Assembly: GCA_047495785.1 (NCBI GenBank)
Contig: JBLDXI010000021.1
Location: 2,232,001 to 2,296,000 of the forward strand
Source: Lepidodermella squamata
Taxonomy: Eukaryota > Gastrotricha
DNA length: 64,000 nt
Reading direction: 5' to 3'
Shown here: in pieces, positions 52,031 through 63,844 of the stretch
Layout of the letters: each line of letters begins with the position of its first letter
Position numbering within the stretch: position 1 is the first letter of the stretch
Notes under the pieces: generated by a model
What the model was told of the DNA's origin: nothing
Seen by the model: the letters and a program-made list of their open reading frames with translations, nothing else
Database searches by the model: none
Program-made: the position numbers and the translations under genes

Positions 52031-53040
52031 ATGCAGGTAATTTATCGGCCATTTTTTGAGAATTTTTCTTAGTGATTTCCTGCATGATCTAGGCGTTCAT
52101 TTTAGCAGCACTCGTCAGCGGAGCCGTTGGCGCTATTATCGGAGAAAAATGCGTTGGCCATAACGAATGCACGCCGCTGAATTCTTTCTGCAACATCGTT
52201 TCACCGTCCTGTAATGGCGGTCGTTGCGCCTGTATCCCCGGCCACCAGTTTGACGCAGTCGACGGCAATTGCAAACGATGTAAGCATAGTTTTGAAATTC
52301 TGATTTATTTTAAAATAATTAATTTCAATTTTCAGCTGTTGTGTTGGGCGCTGACTGTACTGGCACAGCCGATTTGTGTCTGACGGAAAACGCCAGCTGC
52401 CAGGAAGGCAAATGCATCTGCGATCTTGGCTTCAAACTCGGCCTGAAAGGATCCGACTGCGTTCTCGTCAACGCGACGCAGCATTTCGGCGGCGAATGCG
52501 CCTACAACGAAGAGTGCTACTACGACTTCAGGTGCGTCGACCACAAATGCGTGTGCAACACGGGCTTCAAGCGCATCGGCGAGTACGAATGTGCCGAGCG
52601 CGAGGTTGGCGACAAATGCCGCGCTGATATCGACTGTTCAATGACGCCGAACGCGATTTGCTCGAGTGGCATGTGCGCCTGCAAAGCTGGCTTCAAGCAA
52701 GTCCTACACGTCCTTTCGACCACGAAAGCGCAATTCACCTGCATCCCGACGGCTGAGGATATGGTGACTGAGGGCGAAAACTGCAGCACCAGGGCTAAGG
52801 AAGCCGGCAATAACCTGTGCCGCATGCCGTTCATTTGCACTGCTTGCGATTCGTCCACTGCGAAATGCGCCCGTGAGTTATTTTTCAGAATTTTCTAGAT
52901 TTCGTTTAATCCACCTTTATTAACGCGCAGGTCTGGCCCCTCTCAACTTCTCCGGACCAGGCATGGCCTCAGTCAAAGCCCGAAGCATGCTGACCAGCGT
53001 GAATGCGAACGAAAAGTCAGCCAACACCGCGACCGCTTAA
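52031..53040 (+). CDS. Secreted EB-module cysteine-rich protein
   Basis: Four exons (52031-52036, 52093-52279, 52336-52872, 52931-53040) give 279 aa. The first coding exon is just ATG CAG. It must join to exon 2 to start the signal peptide MQAFILAALVSGAVGA, and the phase is exact. The body has about five EB-type units with the rhythm of a Cys-poor spacer and a closing CxCxxGF or CxCDLGF. Examples are CNGGRCACIPGH, CQEGKCICDLGF and CVDHKCVCNTGF. The C-terminal 37 residues have no Cys. No TM segment was seen, so it should be secreted. AATAAA follows near 53121. It is divergent from the EB membrane protein and may share ancestry with it. Confidence 0.85.
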
Positions 53041-53548
53041 AATCGATGAGCATACCCTTGCTGCAACTTCATTGTTATTCGTCCCGATAATTCTGTTCTT
53101 GATTCATGATTTGTCGAAAACAATAAAACAAGCATTTCTGTCGCTTACTTTGAAAGTTTTCATCACACGTGTTAAACGCCTTTGAGGCAAGGGCATTGAA
53201 CCGAAACGACCGAGTTCGTTGTTAACAGAGAACACACGCGTGTAGTAGCTAAGTGGCATCAAAAATTATTTACGCTCTTGTTTTTGATGGTAAAGTGAAT
53301 AAAACCATTAAAAAGACGTTTTTGCCAAATAATAACAAGTATACTATGTAGCGCTGACGAAGCGTGAAGCGTTTATGTAGCTGGCATCAAAAACTACACA
53401 CACGAGTATTGAAATTCTTTCTTCCCTCGTCATCATCGTTATCTTCACCATCTCAGCTCGTGCAGTATAACGTTGCTACTACCAGATTAACTCGTTCAAC
53501 CGAGTCAAAAAACACCATGCTGGTGTTGAAATTATTTAAAAATCGACG

Positions 53549-54983
53549 ATGATTACCACATTAGCCTTCCTATTCACTTTGTTGCCAGCAATTATAATCA
53601 GCGCTGAATTGTCTGGCGTCGGGGATTGCCCATGCGGAGCAAGTGTCAATTTGACCGATGGCTTTCGATCGAGAGACATTCAGCGCAAGGGGGCACCTTT
53701 TGCTCTATCGACTGATATACAGCGGTGTTTCAGCATTGCAAAAATGCCAAACGTTGCGAGTAAACAGGCTAGCTTTGGCGTTTGTACGAAAACAGCCTTT
53801 CCTGCTTATCAGGGTCGAATTCGCGGGAAAACAGCTTCATTCAATTTAAATTCACATGAACTCGAAACTATTATCGAACACATCGGAAGCAGTCTCAGTG
53901 ATGTGAAAGAAATTCACTTTAAATTCGGATCCGTTTGCTATCTCGCAGAATTGCAAGGGTCGCGATGGAACAAACTTAGCCAGCCGGATTTGAATTGCGA
54001 CAAAATTGGCCAATCTTTTGTCCTATGCGAATACTCAGGTTTGAGGATATTTAAAGCTTTGTATTTGAAAATGTTCATGATATTGTAGTTGGCGAGGGTC
54101 AATGCTTGACCACAACTCAATCGGCCGAAATTACCACAACAACGGCAATTACTGTTGCCGAAAATACTTCTGATGATGATTGGGAAAGTGACCAAACCGC
54201 CTCCCCTGCTGCCTCTACCGCCTCGATCTTGGCGTCATCGGAGCCACCGCTTGCCGATACAGATGACGACGAGAAATCAGCTGATTCTAGTGAAGACTCA
54301 GGCCTAACCACTGATTACAGCGTAATAAGCAATGTCAGCGCCGAAGCTCAGGCACTTTCAGATTCAAAATCCTGTTTCATTCACGGCGAAAGAGGATTCC
54401 TATTTTGCGGACTAATCATCGGCGCTATCGCTTTATTTGTGGTTCTAGTATCAATCATCATCGTATGCCTCATCTTGCGACGCAAAAAAGCTATCGTTAT
54501 TGTCTTGAACCGGAAAAGAGATACGGTGGCTATGAGTCAACTTCGCGCCTCAGTGAATTCGTCGACTGTTATGAACAGCAATCCATGTCACCCTGTAACC
54601 ATAACGCCAACAAGTAGCGTCTCAGCGACTTATCACCGCGTCCCTCTCCCGCCGCCTCTACCCCAACCGCCGATTCCTAATGGTAGGACTGGCGACGACG
54701 CAGCTCGGCCTTTGCTTTCATTCGAGTATTACGGCGATGCTGAGATGAATCTGACGGAAGCCTCGAGTCAGAGACAATCTTCCGCTCTGCTAGATGTCGC
54801 AGCAGGTGGATCCTCCGAGCAGCAGAGCAACCGAAGCTCGAATAAAATCGAAGCTGATGATGGTGGTTATCAAGTCGTTGGCAATAACAACAGCCATGAA
54901 GAAAGTAATATATCAATTTTTGTGACAATCGCAAAAATCTTTTATTTTATTTTCTCATTTTAGATGACTACGTGGCGCTGTAA
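53549..54983 (+). CDS. Single-pass membrane protein with cysteine-rich ectodomain, unrecognised
   Basis: Three exons (53549-54038, 54089-54904, 54964-54983) give 441 aa; the last encodes only NDYVAL and the stop. A signal peptide (MITTLAFLFTLLPAIIISA) is followed by an ectodomain of about 150 residues with eight or so Cys, opening GDCPCGASVNL and closing at VLCEYSG. A Thr/Ser/Asp-rich stalk follows, then a TM helix at about 271-295 (CGLIIGAIALFVVLVSIIIV) and a cytoplasmic tail with a poly-Pro run. The C-terminal YVAL could be a PDZ ligand. AATAAA follows at about 55017. It is in tandem with the EB gene 500 bp upstream. I do not recognise the ectodomain. Confidence 0.8.
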
Positions 54984-55121
54984 ATCGGGAAATATTGACT
55001 TCCAATATTTTCTTTAATAAAAATATATTTGAAAAATACTATTTTATTGATAGATCATAACTAAATCATGAATAATTTTAGAGGAATCTTCCTTCCAATA
55101 TTAACTTGACAAATTAGCGTA

Positions 55122-55548
55122 TTATTTGCCGACTTTTGGTAGGAAAAGCTCGCGTTTTTGTTGGCTGAGCATTTCGTTGTCCCGGCCAGCGAAGGGCGCA
55201 TACAGGCGGGAAGCGTAAACCTTCGCCGGTGGTATGGATCCAATGGATCCTTGGGGACGTCGGACGCCGAACCATCGGGTTTTAATGATGTGTTGGCCTG
55301 AGTCACTTCGAGGCACTACTTCAACATCACCGGCCCATGGCGCTACAGGTCGCTGCAAGAAAAGAACAGGTGAGCCGAAGGAATCGCCCCGCAGCCACTG
55401 CTCGCCATTGTCAACCTCATATACTTCAGGCATAGCTTGGCCTATTCATAGAATTAACAAATATATTGGATAGATAAACAAGTTAACTATTTTCACCTTG
55501 AATAACCACCGTGACGGATAGAACGATCAAAAAGCAGGTCGAAATCAT
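55122..55548 (-). CDS. Small secreted protein, unrecognised
   Basis: Two exons (55548-55497 and 55441-55122) give 123 aa. The intron again splits the signal peptide (STCFLIVLSVTVVIQG). The mature 105 residues are rich in Trp, Arg and Gly and lack Cys, with QWLRGDSFGSP and APWAGDVEVV as the most ordered parts. RGD is present near residue 36, but there is no sign it is an integrin site. TATAAAA lies about 75 nt upstream. It converges with the 53549 gene, with stops 138 bp apart. No family recognised. Confidence 0.75.
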
Positions 55549-55617
55549 GTTTGAATTATACTTCGGTATTTTCAAGCTAGGATTTTGTGATGAAATTACG
55601 GTCAGCTAGCCGAGGGG

Positions 55618-55624
55618 TTTTATA
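55618..55624 (-). promoter_or_regulatory. TATA box of the 55548 gene
   Basis: TATAAAA on the minus strand, 70-76 nt before the ATG. Confidence 0.6.
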
Positions 55625-56041
55625 CTGCGTGTGCCTTGCTACAACGCCCCCAGGCGTGGGAATAATCCAGGAAAAGGTGGACTCATGGTTTCCGATTTCA
55701 AATTAACTGTTCATTCTTTATTAAATCGGTCTCAATTAATCAAAGCGAGACATCACGGCTGTCAAGACGCAATCTGCTCAAAAATCACATATCGGATACA
55801 TATTGGTACAATTATGGCGCAGAGTTGAGCCATTTTTTTCTTCAAATAGTAGAAAAATTGATTAATCCTATACTTTTTACCACTATCACAGCCTAACACG
55901 GAGATCAGTTTTAGCTATCACATTTTAACAGTCACAAAAATTTGACGTCGGTAGAAAATTATATTTTAATTAATTTTGAGACGGAAGACATGCGGCACAG
56001 GCGTGTAGAATGATTGTTGAACCCACCCCCATACCAATTGC

Positions 56042-59000
56042 TCATCCGCGCATGATACTCATCGCATTCATTCGGCTTTCTTGCTGCTTCAAGTTCGAAC
56101 TCGGATAATTCTGCGGCGTGAACATGCTCTGCTTGAAACTGGCCTGGCTATTCCGCGCCGGCTCGCCCGCTTCCCAGATGGCTTTCTCCGTCATGTAATG
56201 CTAAAATAAAAGGCAATAAATTAGAATGTATACGGCATATATAACAATAACGCGGTAAATAATTGGTAAACAATTCGAGAGACACTCGTGGAATTTCGCG
56301 TGGCGGTATTTATACGAGAAATACTCAAAAATGTTGTCTTTCATTATTTCGATATTGACTAGAATTTCTCGTGCTTACTTGTTTGGCTCGCTGCGAGTCA
56401 GTTAGACTGTCGATTTGCTTGCGGCGCTCGCGCTCGACAACCTGCCGTTCCAGATCGCTGGCGTACAGTTCACGATCGCGGACAGCGCTCGGATCGACGG
56501 GAATGCCGTAAGAAACTCTTGGTTTGCCTAAAATCTCCGGGTGGGTCACATCGCTCGCCAGCCGGTTGTGGTAAGAGTTGTAGCCAGTGAAGCGTGGCTT
56601 GCCAACGGCGCCGTGGCTCAGCAACGTAGCGGTGTCGACGTACTAAAAAATTTAAAAAAATATTCCAGTTCAATTCCTGAATAATGGTCAAAGGTCAGTC
56701 AATTAATTCGAAATGTCCCAACATTTCCCAGCAAATTAAAATTGCAATCTGTCCCTTTCCCCTCTACGGCCAGCTATAAACGTGATGGGGTTGCAATAAT
56801 TAGGCTGGATAATTACTTACCGATCCATGTTCGTCGAGGTAGCGTTCTACTTCCCGCCTCCGTTTGAGCTCAGCCGCAGCCTTCAACTCGGCCAGGTACT
56901 GCTTTTTCTGAGCGTCCATCGCCGCCAGTTCTTCGCGCGACCGAACAGGACGTGTCGGGTCGTAGCTGTAGTTTTTGTTATTGTTACCATCGCCGTTGTT
57001 GTTGTTATTATTACTGGCATTGCCGTTCGATGGGCCATCGTTGTAGGGCACCGGTTCATACTGCTGCTGCTGTTGAGCAGGCGGCTGTTGATTCTGCTGA
57101 GCTTGTCTTCGCGCCAGCTCGTCGCGATCTCGAACGATAGCTTCTACAGACGACAAAGCAAAGTACGTATACCTATATAGTAGTATCAATTGCGAATGTA
57201 GCCAATTGAGACGGCGATTTTCAACAGCGGCCTATCGACGCCGGACGACAATTGTTGATACGCCGGTTTGACCGGGGCGATTATGCTATTATCACGTTTG
57301 TCTGGCGGCAGCAATTGATGCGCCGCCAGGTGCCCCTGACAAACACCGTTCCGCATCATTACCGTATATATGTGTCGCCCGCCTGATCTCACTATCGCCC
57401 CTCCCGTGTCATAGCCGGCGCGGGCCAACAACGGCGCATCATAAACACGCCGGGTAAATACGGGCATCAGCGATCCCGCTGTAATAGCGCTTTCATTGTT
57501 TGTAAATATAGCTGCGTACAAGTCAACTTTTTAGGCCGGATAGGCCCCCGATATCATAAACACAGGCACAATGCTAAGCCGAGCAGCTGTTCAAGCACCG
57601 GCAGGCAGGCGCAACAAGTGAAGAGTAAACATTGCGCGGCAATGCACGTTTTGCGGCAGCGAAAAAGGCAGCCGTGAAATCATCGCTGCCGGCCGACTTC
57701 ATGCGCGCCCGTTTTTACCACACCGCGCAGTGTCACTGCGAAGCTTTTACGCGAGCCCGTCTGATTCGCACAGAAAAACACTTTTTCCGTCGACATTTCG
57801 CGCCGATTTATAGATAACACGTAAACATTCATTCTCGGCGTTTTAATCGCCCGAAGAAAACAACAAAGAAAACAGCAATCTTGTATATAACACAACAATG
57901 ATCTCTCTCAAGAAAAACTTGCCTATTTTAGATTTTCTCAGCAAAAAATTACTTATAGGCTACTCATTTTATTGGCGATTTTGTCAATACGCTGTCATTG
58001 TTTTTTCAAGTATGGCTATTTAGCCGTATTTTTCTCGCTGACATGGCATCTGAAGATATTATAATGGTTTTCATGCGCACGTTGGTAAATGGCCACCGCC
58101 CAGTTTTTAATTACTTATATGGGTGGGTCTGTAGTGCGCTGTTTTTTCTGCGCTCGAAAAAATGACCGCAATATTGGCGCAAGCGATGATGAGGTTTGAT
58201 ACACCTGCGCGGTGAAACGGCAAAACAAGGGGCGCGGGGAAAAGCTGGCAAATAGCAATAGACAATCCTACGCGCGCTTTTTTTATTCTATTATTGCTTG
58301 AGAAATAATGGAATTGCATCCTCGTTGATTACTCCTACTGCATATATAGGTTGTATTACAAAACGGTTTGGCGTAAATACAGAGTCTTCTACGTAACATT
58401 GGCAGATTTGACAGCCGGTGCGATGCGCATTGTCAACTGAGTTTACTTATTTTGAGACCCATCATCTACTCATCGCTGCTGTAGTAATTGCTCGATTGGA
58501 CACGATCCTCATAAACGCGCCTGTGTTGTCTCATATTATATTCCTGTATTGAAATAAGCGCGCATTCAGCTAAATCAGCATGAAACAGGCAGCTGCCAGC
58601 TACTTCTTAGGCTGCCTCATGGCGCTCGGCGTTGCAAGCGTCGCCGGGCTGACCTGTTATCACTGTAACGGCTGTTCGACATCCCTAAATGGCGACGCAG
58701 CCGAATGCAACGGAACATATTCGATCGGACCTATGTGTTATGTAAGTTGCCGTAACTTAAATCCCTCCTTACACTTGAACGTTACTATAAACAAATTTCA
58801 GAGGCAACAAGTCCTAGACAAGTCAACGTCAACTACTTTGGAATATGCTGGCTGCATCGAACTGGTAAAAAACTAAAATTTAATGGGATAAAATCAATAT
58901 ATCTTGGTAAAAATTAATATCAGTATAAGGCTAACGAACCTTAAAATATAATTCGCATCCTTAAATTTTGAAGATTGAGCTATTCAATTTTATCATTCTA

Positions 59001-60844
59001 CGTATTTCTTTTCAGTGCATTCTTGGACCAAGTGGAATCTCAACTATCACATGGTAAATTCATAAAGCAATTTACGAGAAACTCAAAAGTTAATAATCCT
59101 GATTTTGTATAATAGGACCAAATGCTGTACGAGTGATCTTTGCAACGCCAACAGCTCCGGAATGTCAGTTCTAACTCGATCGACTGGTCTCTACTCACTT
59201 TTGATACTCGTTATAACGCTCGGTTTCACGAAATTGTAATATATCTATAAATATCGTAACCATAGGAAACCTCGAAAATGCTCTGCGTTTCCCGTTTTAA
59301 AAATCAGCCATTTCCCAGATAATCAAACGCATATCGAGCAATCATCTTTCTATATAAGTGCCGCGAAGCAAACAAAGATTTTTTTGAAATTTGTAAAAAT
59401 AAAGGAAGAAGGCTTGTTATATCAGATAGCGATTTTTCTTACCTGGGTAGTTGGTAAGGTGGTGTTGGAACTTCAAAGTCTGCGGCAGGCCGAAGCTGGC
59501 GCGGCCGTTGTAGCCGTATTTAGGCCTTTCATTGTCACCCTCGATCAGGATCGACTTGCGCTCATACTGCTCACCCTTAGGCACGTGAGCTGTGAACACG
59601 TTGTCGTAAGACGGCCACGGTCGAATGGCTCGCCGCGCTTCTTCCTGCGGCCACACACGCTGCCCTGTCGCTGGGTTGATCTGCTGCGAAGGCGGCATAG
59701 GTTGACCGAAAACGCCCGGCGGCGAGTAAGGCCGTTCGACTGGGTACATTGGCGTCGGCCCGTCCATCAGCGCGCCGTGAAGAGGCGGCGACGGCGACCG
59801 CATTATCATTCTCGCGGGTTCGGGTGACAAGGTGCCATGCAGTGGCGGCAGACCGGTTTTGCCGAACTTGGGCGGTGTTTGAGTTCGATTGACAAAAAAC
59901 GGATTCCCGCTTTTAATCTAAAAAGGAATAGGAGTATAAGGTACAATCAAGATGGTCGTTGGAGTTGAAAAAACATAATTTTAACTGATATATTGCATTC
60001 ACTACCTGAACCTTGCTGTGGCAACAAGGGCAATACTGCTATTAGGTTAACAATCAAGTCATTTTCCAAGTTAAAAATAAATTTGTATGGAAGAAGTGCT
60101 AATAGACTAACCACAGATGCTTCGAGTTCCTTTTCGCGTCTTCTTTCAGCTTCTCGTCGCCTGTTTTTCTCCATTATTTGCTGATCTGAAAAAATAGATT
60201 CAGATTAATTCAGATCTTCTCACTGAACTGCAAAAAATTCAAATCCAAGTTTCACTCACTGAGGTCTCGCAGAATGGGCGTTTTGAAGTTGCTATTGTTG
60301 GTGTCCATTACCGGGTACTTGCCGTACTCGGAATCGTGCGGGTTAACGCGGTTGTTGTAGCGATCAGTGTTGATGAAGTGGACCTCGCCGTCTTCTTTGA
60401 AAGTTGCCACTTGATTGCCATCGGCATCCCGCCGCGGAGCACCTGCGCCAGGACGCCCGAATCGGAAGAAATCACCCTTTCCCCCGTCCTGCATGTACTC
60501 TATCTCCTGGCGCCGTCTGTCAGGCGTCGGCGGTCGGTCGGGCTCCTGATGGTGGTGTAAATTCGTGGCGGGTGGCGCTCGGCTAGAATTCTCAGGCCCC
60601 CATGAGTTAGACGCCCAAACTTGAGGTGGGCTAACAACACCCTGTATAGTCACACAAAATTACGGAATTAAACACGTGAATGGCAGCCTTAATATTAGTC
60701 TAAGCAAATTGTGCTAACAATTGATCTTAAACCCAGCGCCTGCATCTGATTTCTGAGCGCTATTGCATCGGAGGAGGAATTTCTCCGCGGCGAAGAAGGC
60801 ATACCGGCTGCTAAGGTTCTCGGCTGACCTTGCTCATTTACCAT
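56042..60844 (-). CDS. Coiled-coil, proline-rich protein, possibly cytoskeletal
   Basis: Seven exons (60844-60719, 60641-60260, 60185-60112, 59917-59443, 57143-56821, 56642-56379, 56200-56042) give 600 aa in phase. Three charged helical stretches are visible: NQQIMEKNRRREAERRREK, the block around YLAELKAAAELKRRREVERY, and LERQVVERERRKQIDSLTD. Between them are Pro/Gln/Asn-rich linkers with RFGRPGAGAPRRD, KPRFTGYNSYHN and PKYGYNGRA motifs. The LxxQIxEKxxR style of helix is seen in centrosomal and microtubule proteins such as CSPP1 and CCDC66, but this link is only an impression. No signal or TM was seen. Intron 4 (59442-57144, 2.3 kb) contains the Ly6 gene on the other strand. A TTTCTAG acceptor lies 32 nt before the ATG, and a further non-coding first exon may end at about 60945. 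Confidence 0.75.
58580..59239 (+). CDS. GPI-anchored Ly6/uPAR three-finger protein
   Basis: Four exons (58580-58741, 58802-58864, 59016-59053, 59116-59239) give 128 aa. A signal peptide (FLGCLMALGVASVAG) is followed by LTCYHCNGC, the usual Ly6 opening, and closes with CCTSDLCN, the Ly6/uPAR C-terminal signature. Intermediate cysteines complete a three-finger fold. A hydrophobic C-terminal stretch (LYSLLILVITLGF) with no tail after it is a GPI attachment signal. Such proteins often tune nicotinic receptors or septate junctions. The gene lies wholly within intron 4 of the coiled-coil gene, on the opposite strand. The first intron has no in-frame stop, so a read-through model would add about 20 spurious residues. 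Confidence 0.9.
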
Positions 60845-62504
60845 TTTTTTCAATAAAAGTTATTCTTAACCGAGTCCTAGAAAGTGACCAGTTTCCAGAG
60901 CACGACTTCTACTTCAAATAACGAAATATTTACGTCGCTTCTTACCTCATTGGTCATAATGTGGTTGTAGCGCTGGTTGCTATACATCAAACAAAATGGC
61001 TAAATTTTGCTTTGTGTAAATGGCTCTAAAAAATGAAACAGGCTGTCAAAGTCATCTATGTTATTGATAAATATGTCTTTGTCCTCGCCAAACTCGCGTG
61101 TATTCCTAAAAGATAAGAAATCAAAAGCAACTTGAAAAAAAATGCCGTGAATTTTTGTTAGTGCAAAGTTGCTCAGAGACGCGCGTTGCCATAGGCTGTT
61201 TCATCCTTATTTAGCGCCAAAGACAGGCCTTTCAAGACTGCGCAAAAAATGCAGAAGAGGCGCAAAAAACGCGATAACTTGCACCGACGCCTAATTTGCT
61301 GCCCGATGGATGAATGTATGCATATCTTTCAATTCGCCATGCTCACAAAAAATGCGATGCGATGAACCGGCATGGAATCAAAGCCAAAAAATGAGCGCGC
61401 TGTGACTTGTTGAAAAAAATGGCCACCATGCGCCGAAAAAATATTAATCAATGCAAAAAGTCGCTTTCTTTTATTTTTGACAGGCCGGAAGCACATGTGA
61501 AATAGCCACGTAAAATATACGTAGAATAACCTGTCGAAGTGGCGGTTACTCGGCGATAATATTATGCTGATGCTTCCTGGTTATCAAGCGATCGATTTTT
61601 TTGTGCGGCTATTACAGTTTTTTCGGCTCGAAAATTAAGTCTAAAAAAACTTTCAGGCTGAATATAATATAAGGAATGTGCCATCCCAGTTTGCTTGAGA
61701 ATTTGAAAAAGGGAGAAATTTCAGGCTTTTTCAATTTTTATTGTTTTGTCATCCAATTCGATCAAGTATAAAACAGCATGGTCGCAACGATTCTCGTAGC
61801 TAAAATTCGTTTAACGAGTAATGGAACAACAGTGAACAGGTGATGACGCGAGGATAATAACATCGAAAATTGCAGCTATCGTGATGAATATTTTTTTGTC
61901 CAAGATTTGTGAACACAATTCTGCGATGAATAAGTATAGAAATTCGAAAAGGACGTCCAAGAAACATTTCACAATTGTTCACGATAATTTTTTATCAGGC
62001 AACCTTCAACCCCTAATAAGAGATTGGAGAGTCAACCTACGTTCAGCAACTGTAGTATTCGACTTACAAAAAATCATTTTCCAGAGATGGAATAGACATT
62101 ACAACATCAGTCAATCAGATTTCAGTATTTTCTCGTGTTTTATATATCGTACAAAAAGGTTTCTAAAATATATTTCAATAGAATTTCTGTGTTATTTTTA
62201 GAGAGGTGGAAAATCGCGTGCCAAATTTGGCGCGCGATATTTACCGCCTACTTTATACAAGTTCACAACCCGCACGATTTGAAATGTGGCAGAGAGCAGA
62301 GAAATAGACGATTTGTTTTCCATCTACGGCCTCGCAGATGCGACACGTTCTTCACAATTCATATATATTTACAGTATAAAAATGATATGAAATAAATAGC
62401 AAAAATTGCTAAGCGTTATTACAACTTGGTCTCATGTCAACCGACAGATTAATTTTTGCGTATATTTTTTCGACGATTTTTCTATAAAAAATTTCAAGGC
62501 GGCA
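60845..62504. other. Intergenic region, nothing recognised
   Basis: About 1.66 kb between two minus-strand genes. Close to its left edge is a probable 5' UTR exon of the coiled-coil gene (donor AG|GTAAGAAG near 60944). The rest is AT-rich with short ORFs, the longest about 106 codons at 61881-62201, without a domain. Confidence 0.45.
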
Positions 62505-63488
62505 TTAAAACTTTCGGAAATTGAGGCACGCCAAAACAGCGAATATCCAAGATATTCCAGTGTTGATGATGGCTAGGATGAAAGATGCGCCCGGAACCGA
62601 CTGACTGTTTGTCTCCTTGACTTTGCCAATAAACGCAACGGCTCCGACAAAGGCGAACAGGCCGCCGACAGCGATGCCGCCAGCCAGTCCTACCTTGATC
62701 CAGAACGAGCGATGATACGTTGTCAGATGTAGAATGGCGCAAATCATCGCGAAGAAGTAGATAATTCCGGAGATGCATTCGAGGGCGCGAGCTGCTTGTA
62801 GAAAGTCGGTGATTTCGAAATCGGTATCGACGCAGTTCATCCACTGGGCGTAGTAAGAACACCGCATCCACAGGCCCTGGCTGTACGACATTGATACCCA
62901 CCAGTGGGGTACGATGATAACGCAAAGTTGTATAGCCATCGTCAATATGCTGAACAGCATGCAGCCAAGTATGACTCGCCGATCGATGTGATGGTGCCGC
63001 TTGTGGTAAACGTCATCTTGCGGCTCCTGTCGAAGAGAAAAATAAGACAAACTTAGGTATAATTTCGACCGGTTTTTTTGCTATGATTTCAGGCTTCAGC
63101 GCCTTCAAGTCGCTAGTCAGACGCAAACATTAGATTTGAAATTAATTGGTCGTTCAAAGTAAATCTAATCGTCTAGCAAAGACGAGGTGCCTCTGACTAA
63201 TGACTAAATTGACTTGATGGCTAGCTAAATTATCTATAAATGGCAAGCTTTTTCTGAAGTAGATAATTAATAAAAGCAAATGTAGTCTGTAACAGGCGCA
63301 AGCTCGTGTGATAATTTTTTTACCGCAATTATGTGATCCTGAGCACTGACGACGCTTTGCTCGTACTTGAGGGGATGCCCCTCGCCAGCGTTCGACAACG
63401 AAGGTTGATACTCGCTGTCTTGATCGCGCACACTGCCAGCGCCGCCGCGGCCCGACGACGATGCGCGCTGTTGTTCAGAAAGCGCCAT
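62505..63488 (-). CDS. Claudin/PMP22-like four-pass membrane protein
   Basis: Two exons (63488-63324 and 63026-62505) give 228 aa. The first exon encodes a 55-residue hydrophilic cytoplasmic N-terminus. The second has four TM helices: ILGCMLFSILTMAIQLCVII, then LECISGIIYFFAMICAIL, then VGLAGGIAVGGLFAFVGAV, then FILAIINTGISWIFAVLACL. The first extracellular loop holds the claudin signature: WW near its start, then GLWMRC and a second Cys (WMNC). Claudin-like proteins of this type form septate or apical junctions or act as channel accessory subunits. The first exon joins in phase 0, and an alternative first exon lies upstream. Confidence 0.88.
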
Positions 63489-63823
63489 ATGCGGCAAATA
63501 CACACAGGGTTATCAAAAAATTAAGCTGGACCAGGTTGTTCAAGTTATTTGATAAATAAAACAACAACGAATGGCGCAGCCAGACGAGAGTTGAATGTAA
63601 TGGTTTGGAGAAATTTATGCGCGTAAAACCTGTTGCCTTTTGGCGTGGTTTAAATACCTCGCCAACAGCAACAGGATGCGCCCCCGTTTCTGCTGCTATG
63701 CCTCATCAGCTGCGCGCTGTTTTTAGCAGCGGCGTGATTCGACACGCACGTTTATACTTCAAAGCCCGCTTTCCCCGCCCTGAAATCGAGCCATGACGAT
63801 GAGTCATGACGAAACGCACTCAC

Positions 63824-63844
63824 CTCGTAAGCCGGGTCCATCAT
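63824..63844 (-). other. Candidate alternative first exon of the claudin-like gene
   Basis: ATG ATG GAC CCG GCT TAC GAG followed by a perfect GTGAGT donor at 63823 gives MMDPAYE in phase 0, which joins in frame to the exon at 63026. This would make a short-tailed isoform. It could instead belong to a gene continuing elsewhere. Confidence 0.45.

Noticed and set aside
51519-52059. ORFs just upstream of the secreted EB gene considered as its first exon
   Set aside because: The two-codon exon at 52031-52036 joins in phase and completes a signal peptide; the other frames do not.
60940-60966. ATG ACC AAT GAG followed by a GTAAGA donor as the coding start of the coiled-coil gene
   Set aside because: Joining it to the acceptor at 60876 runs into a stop before the main ATG, so it is at most a 5' UTR exon.
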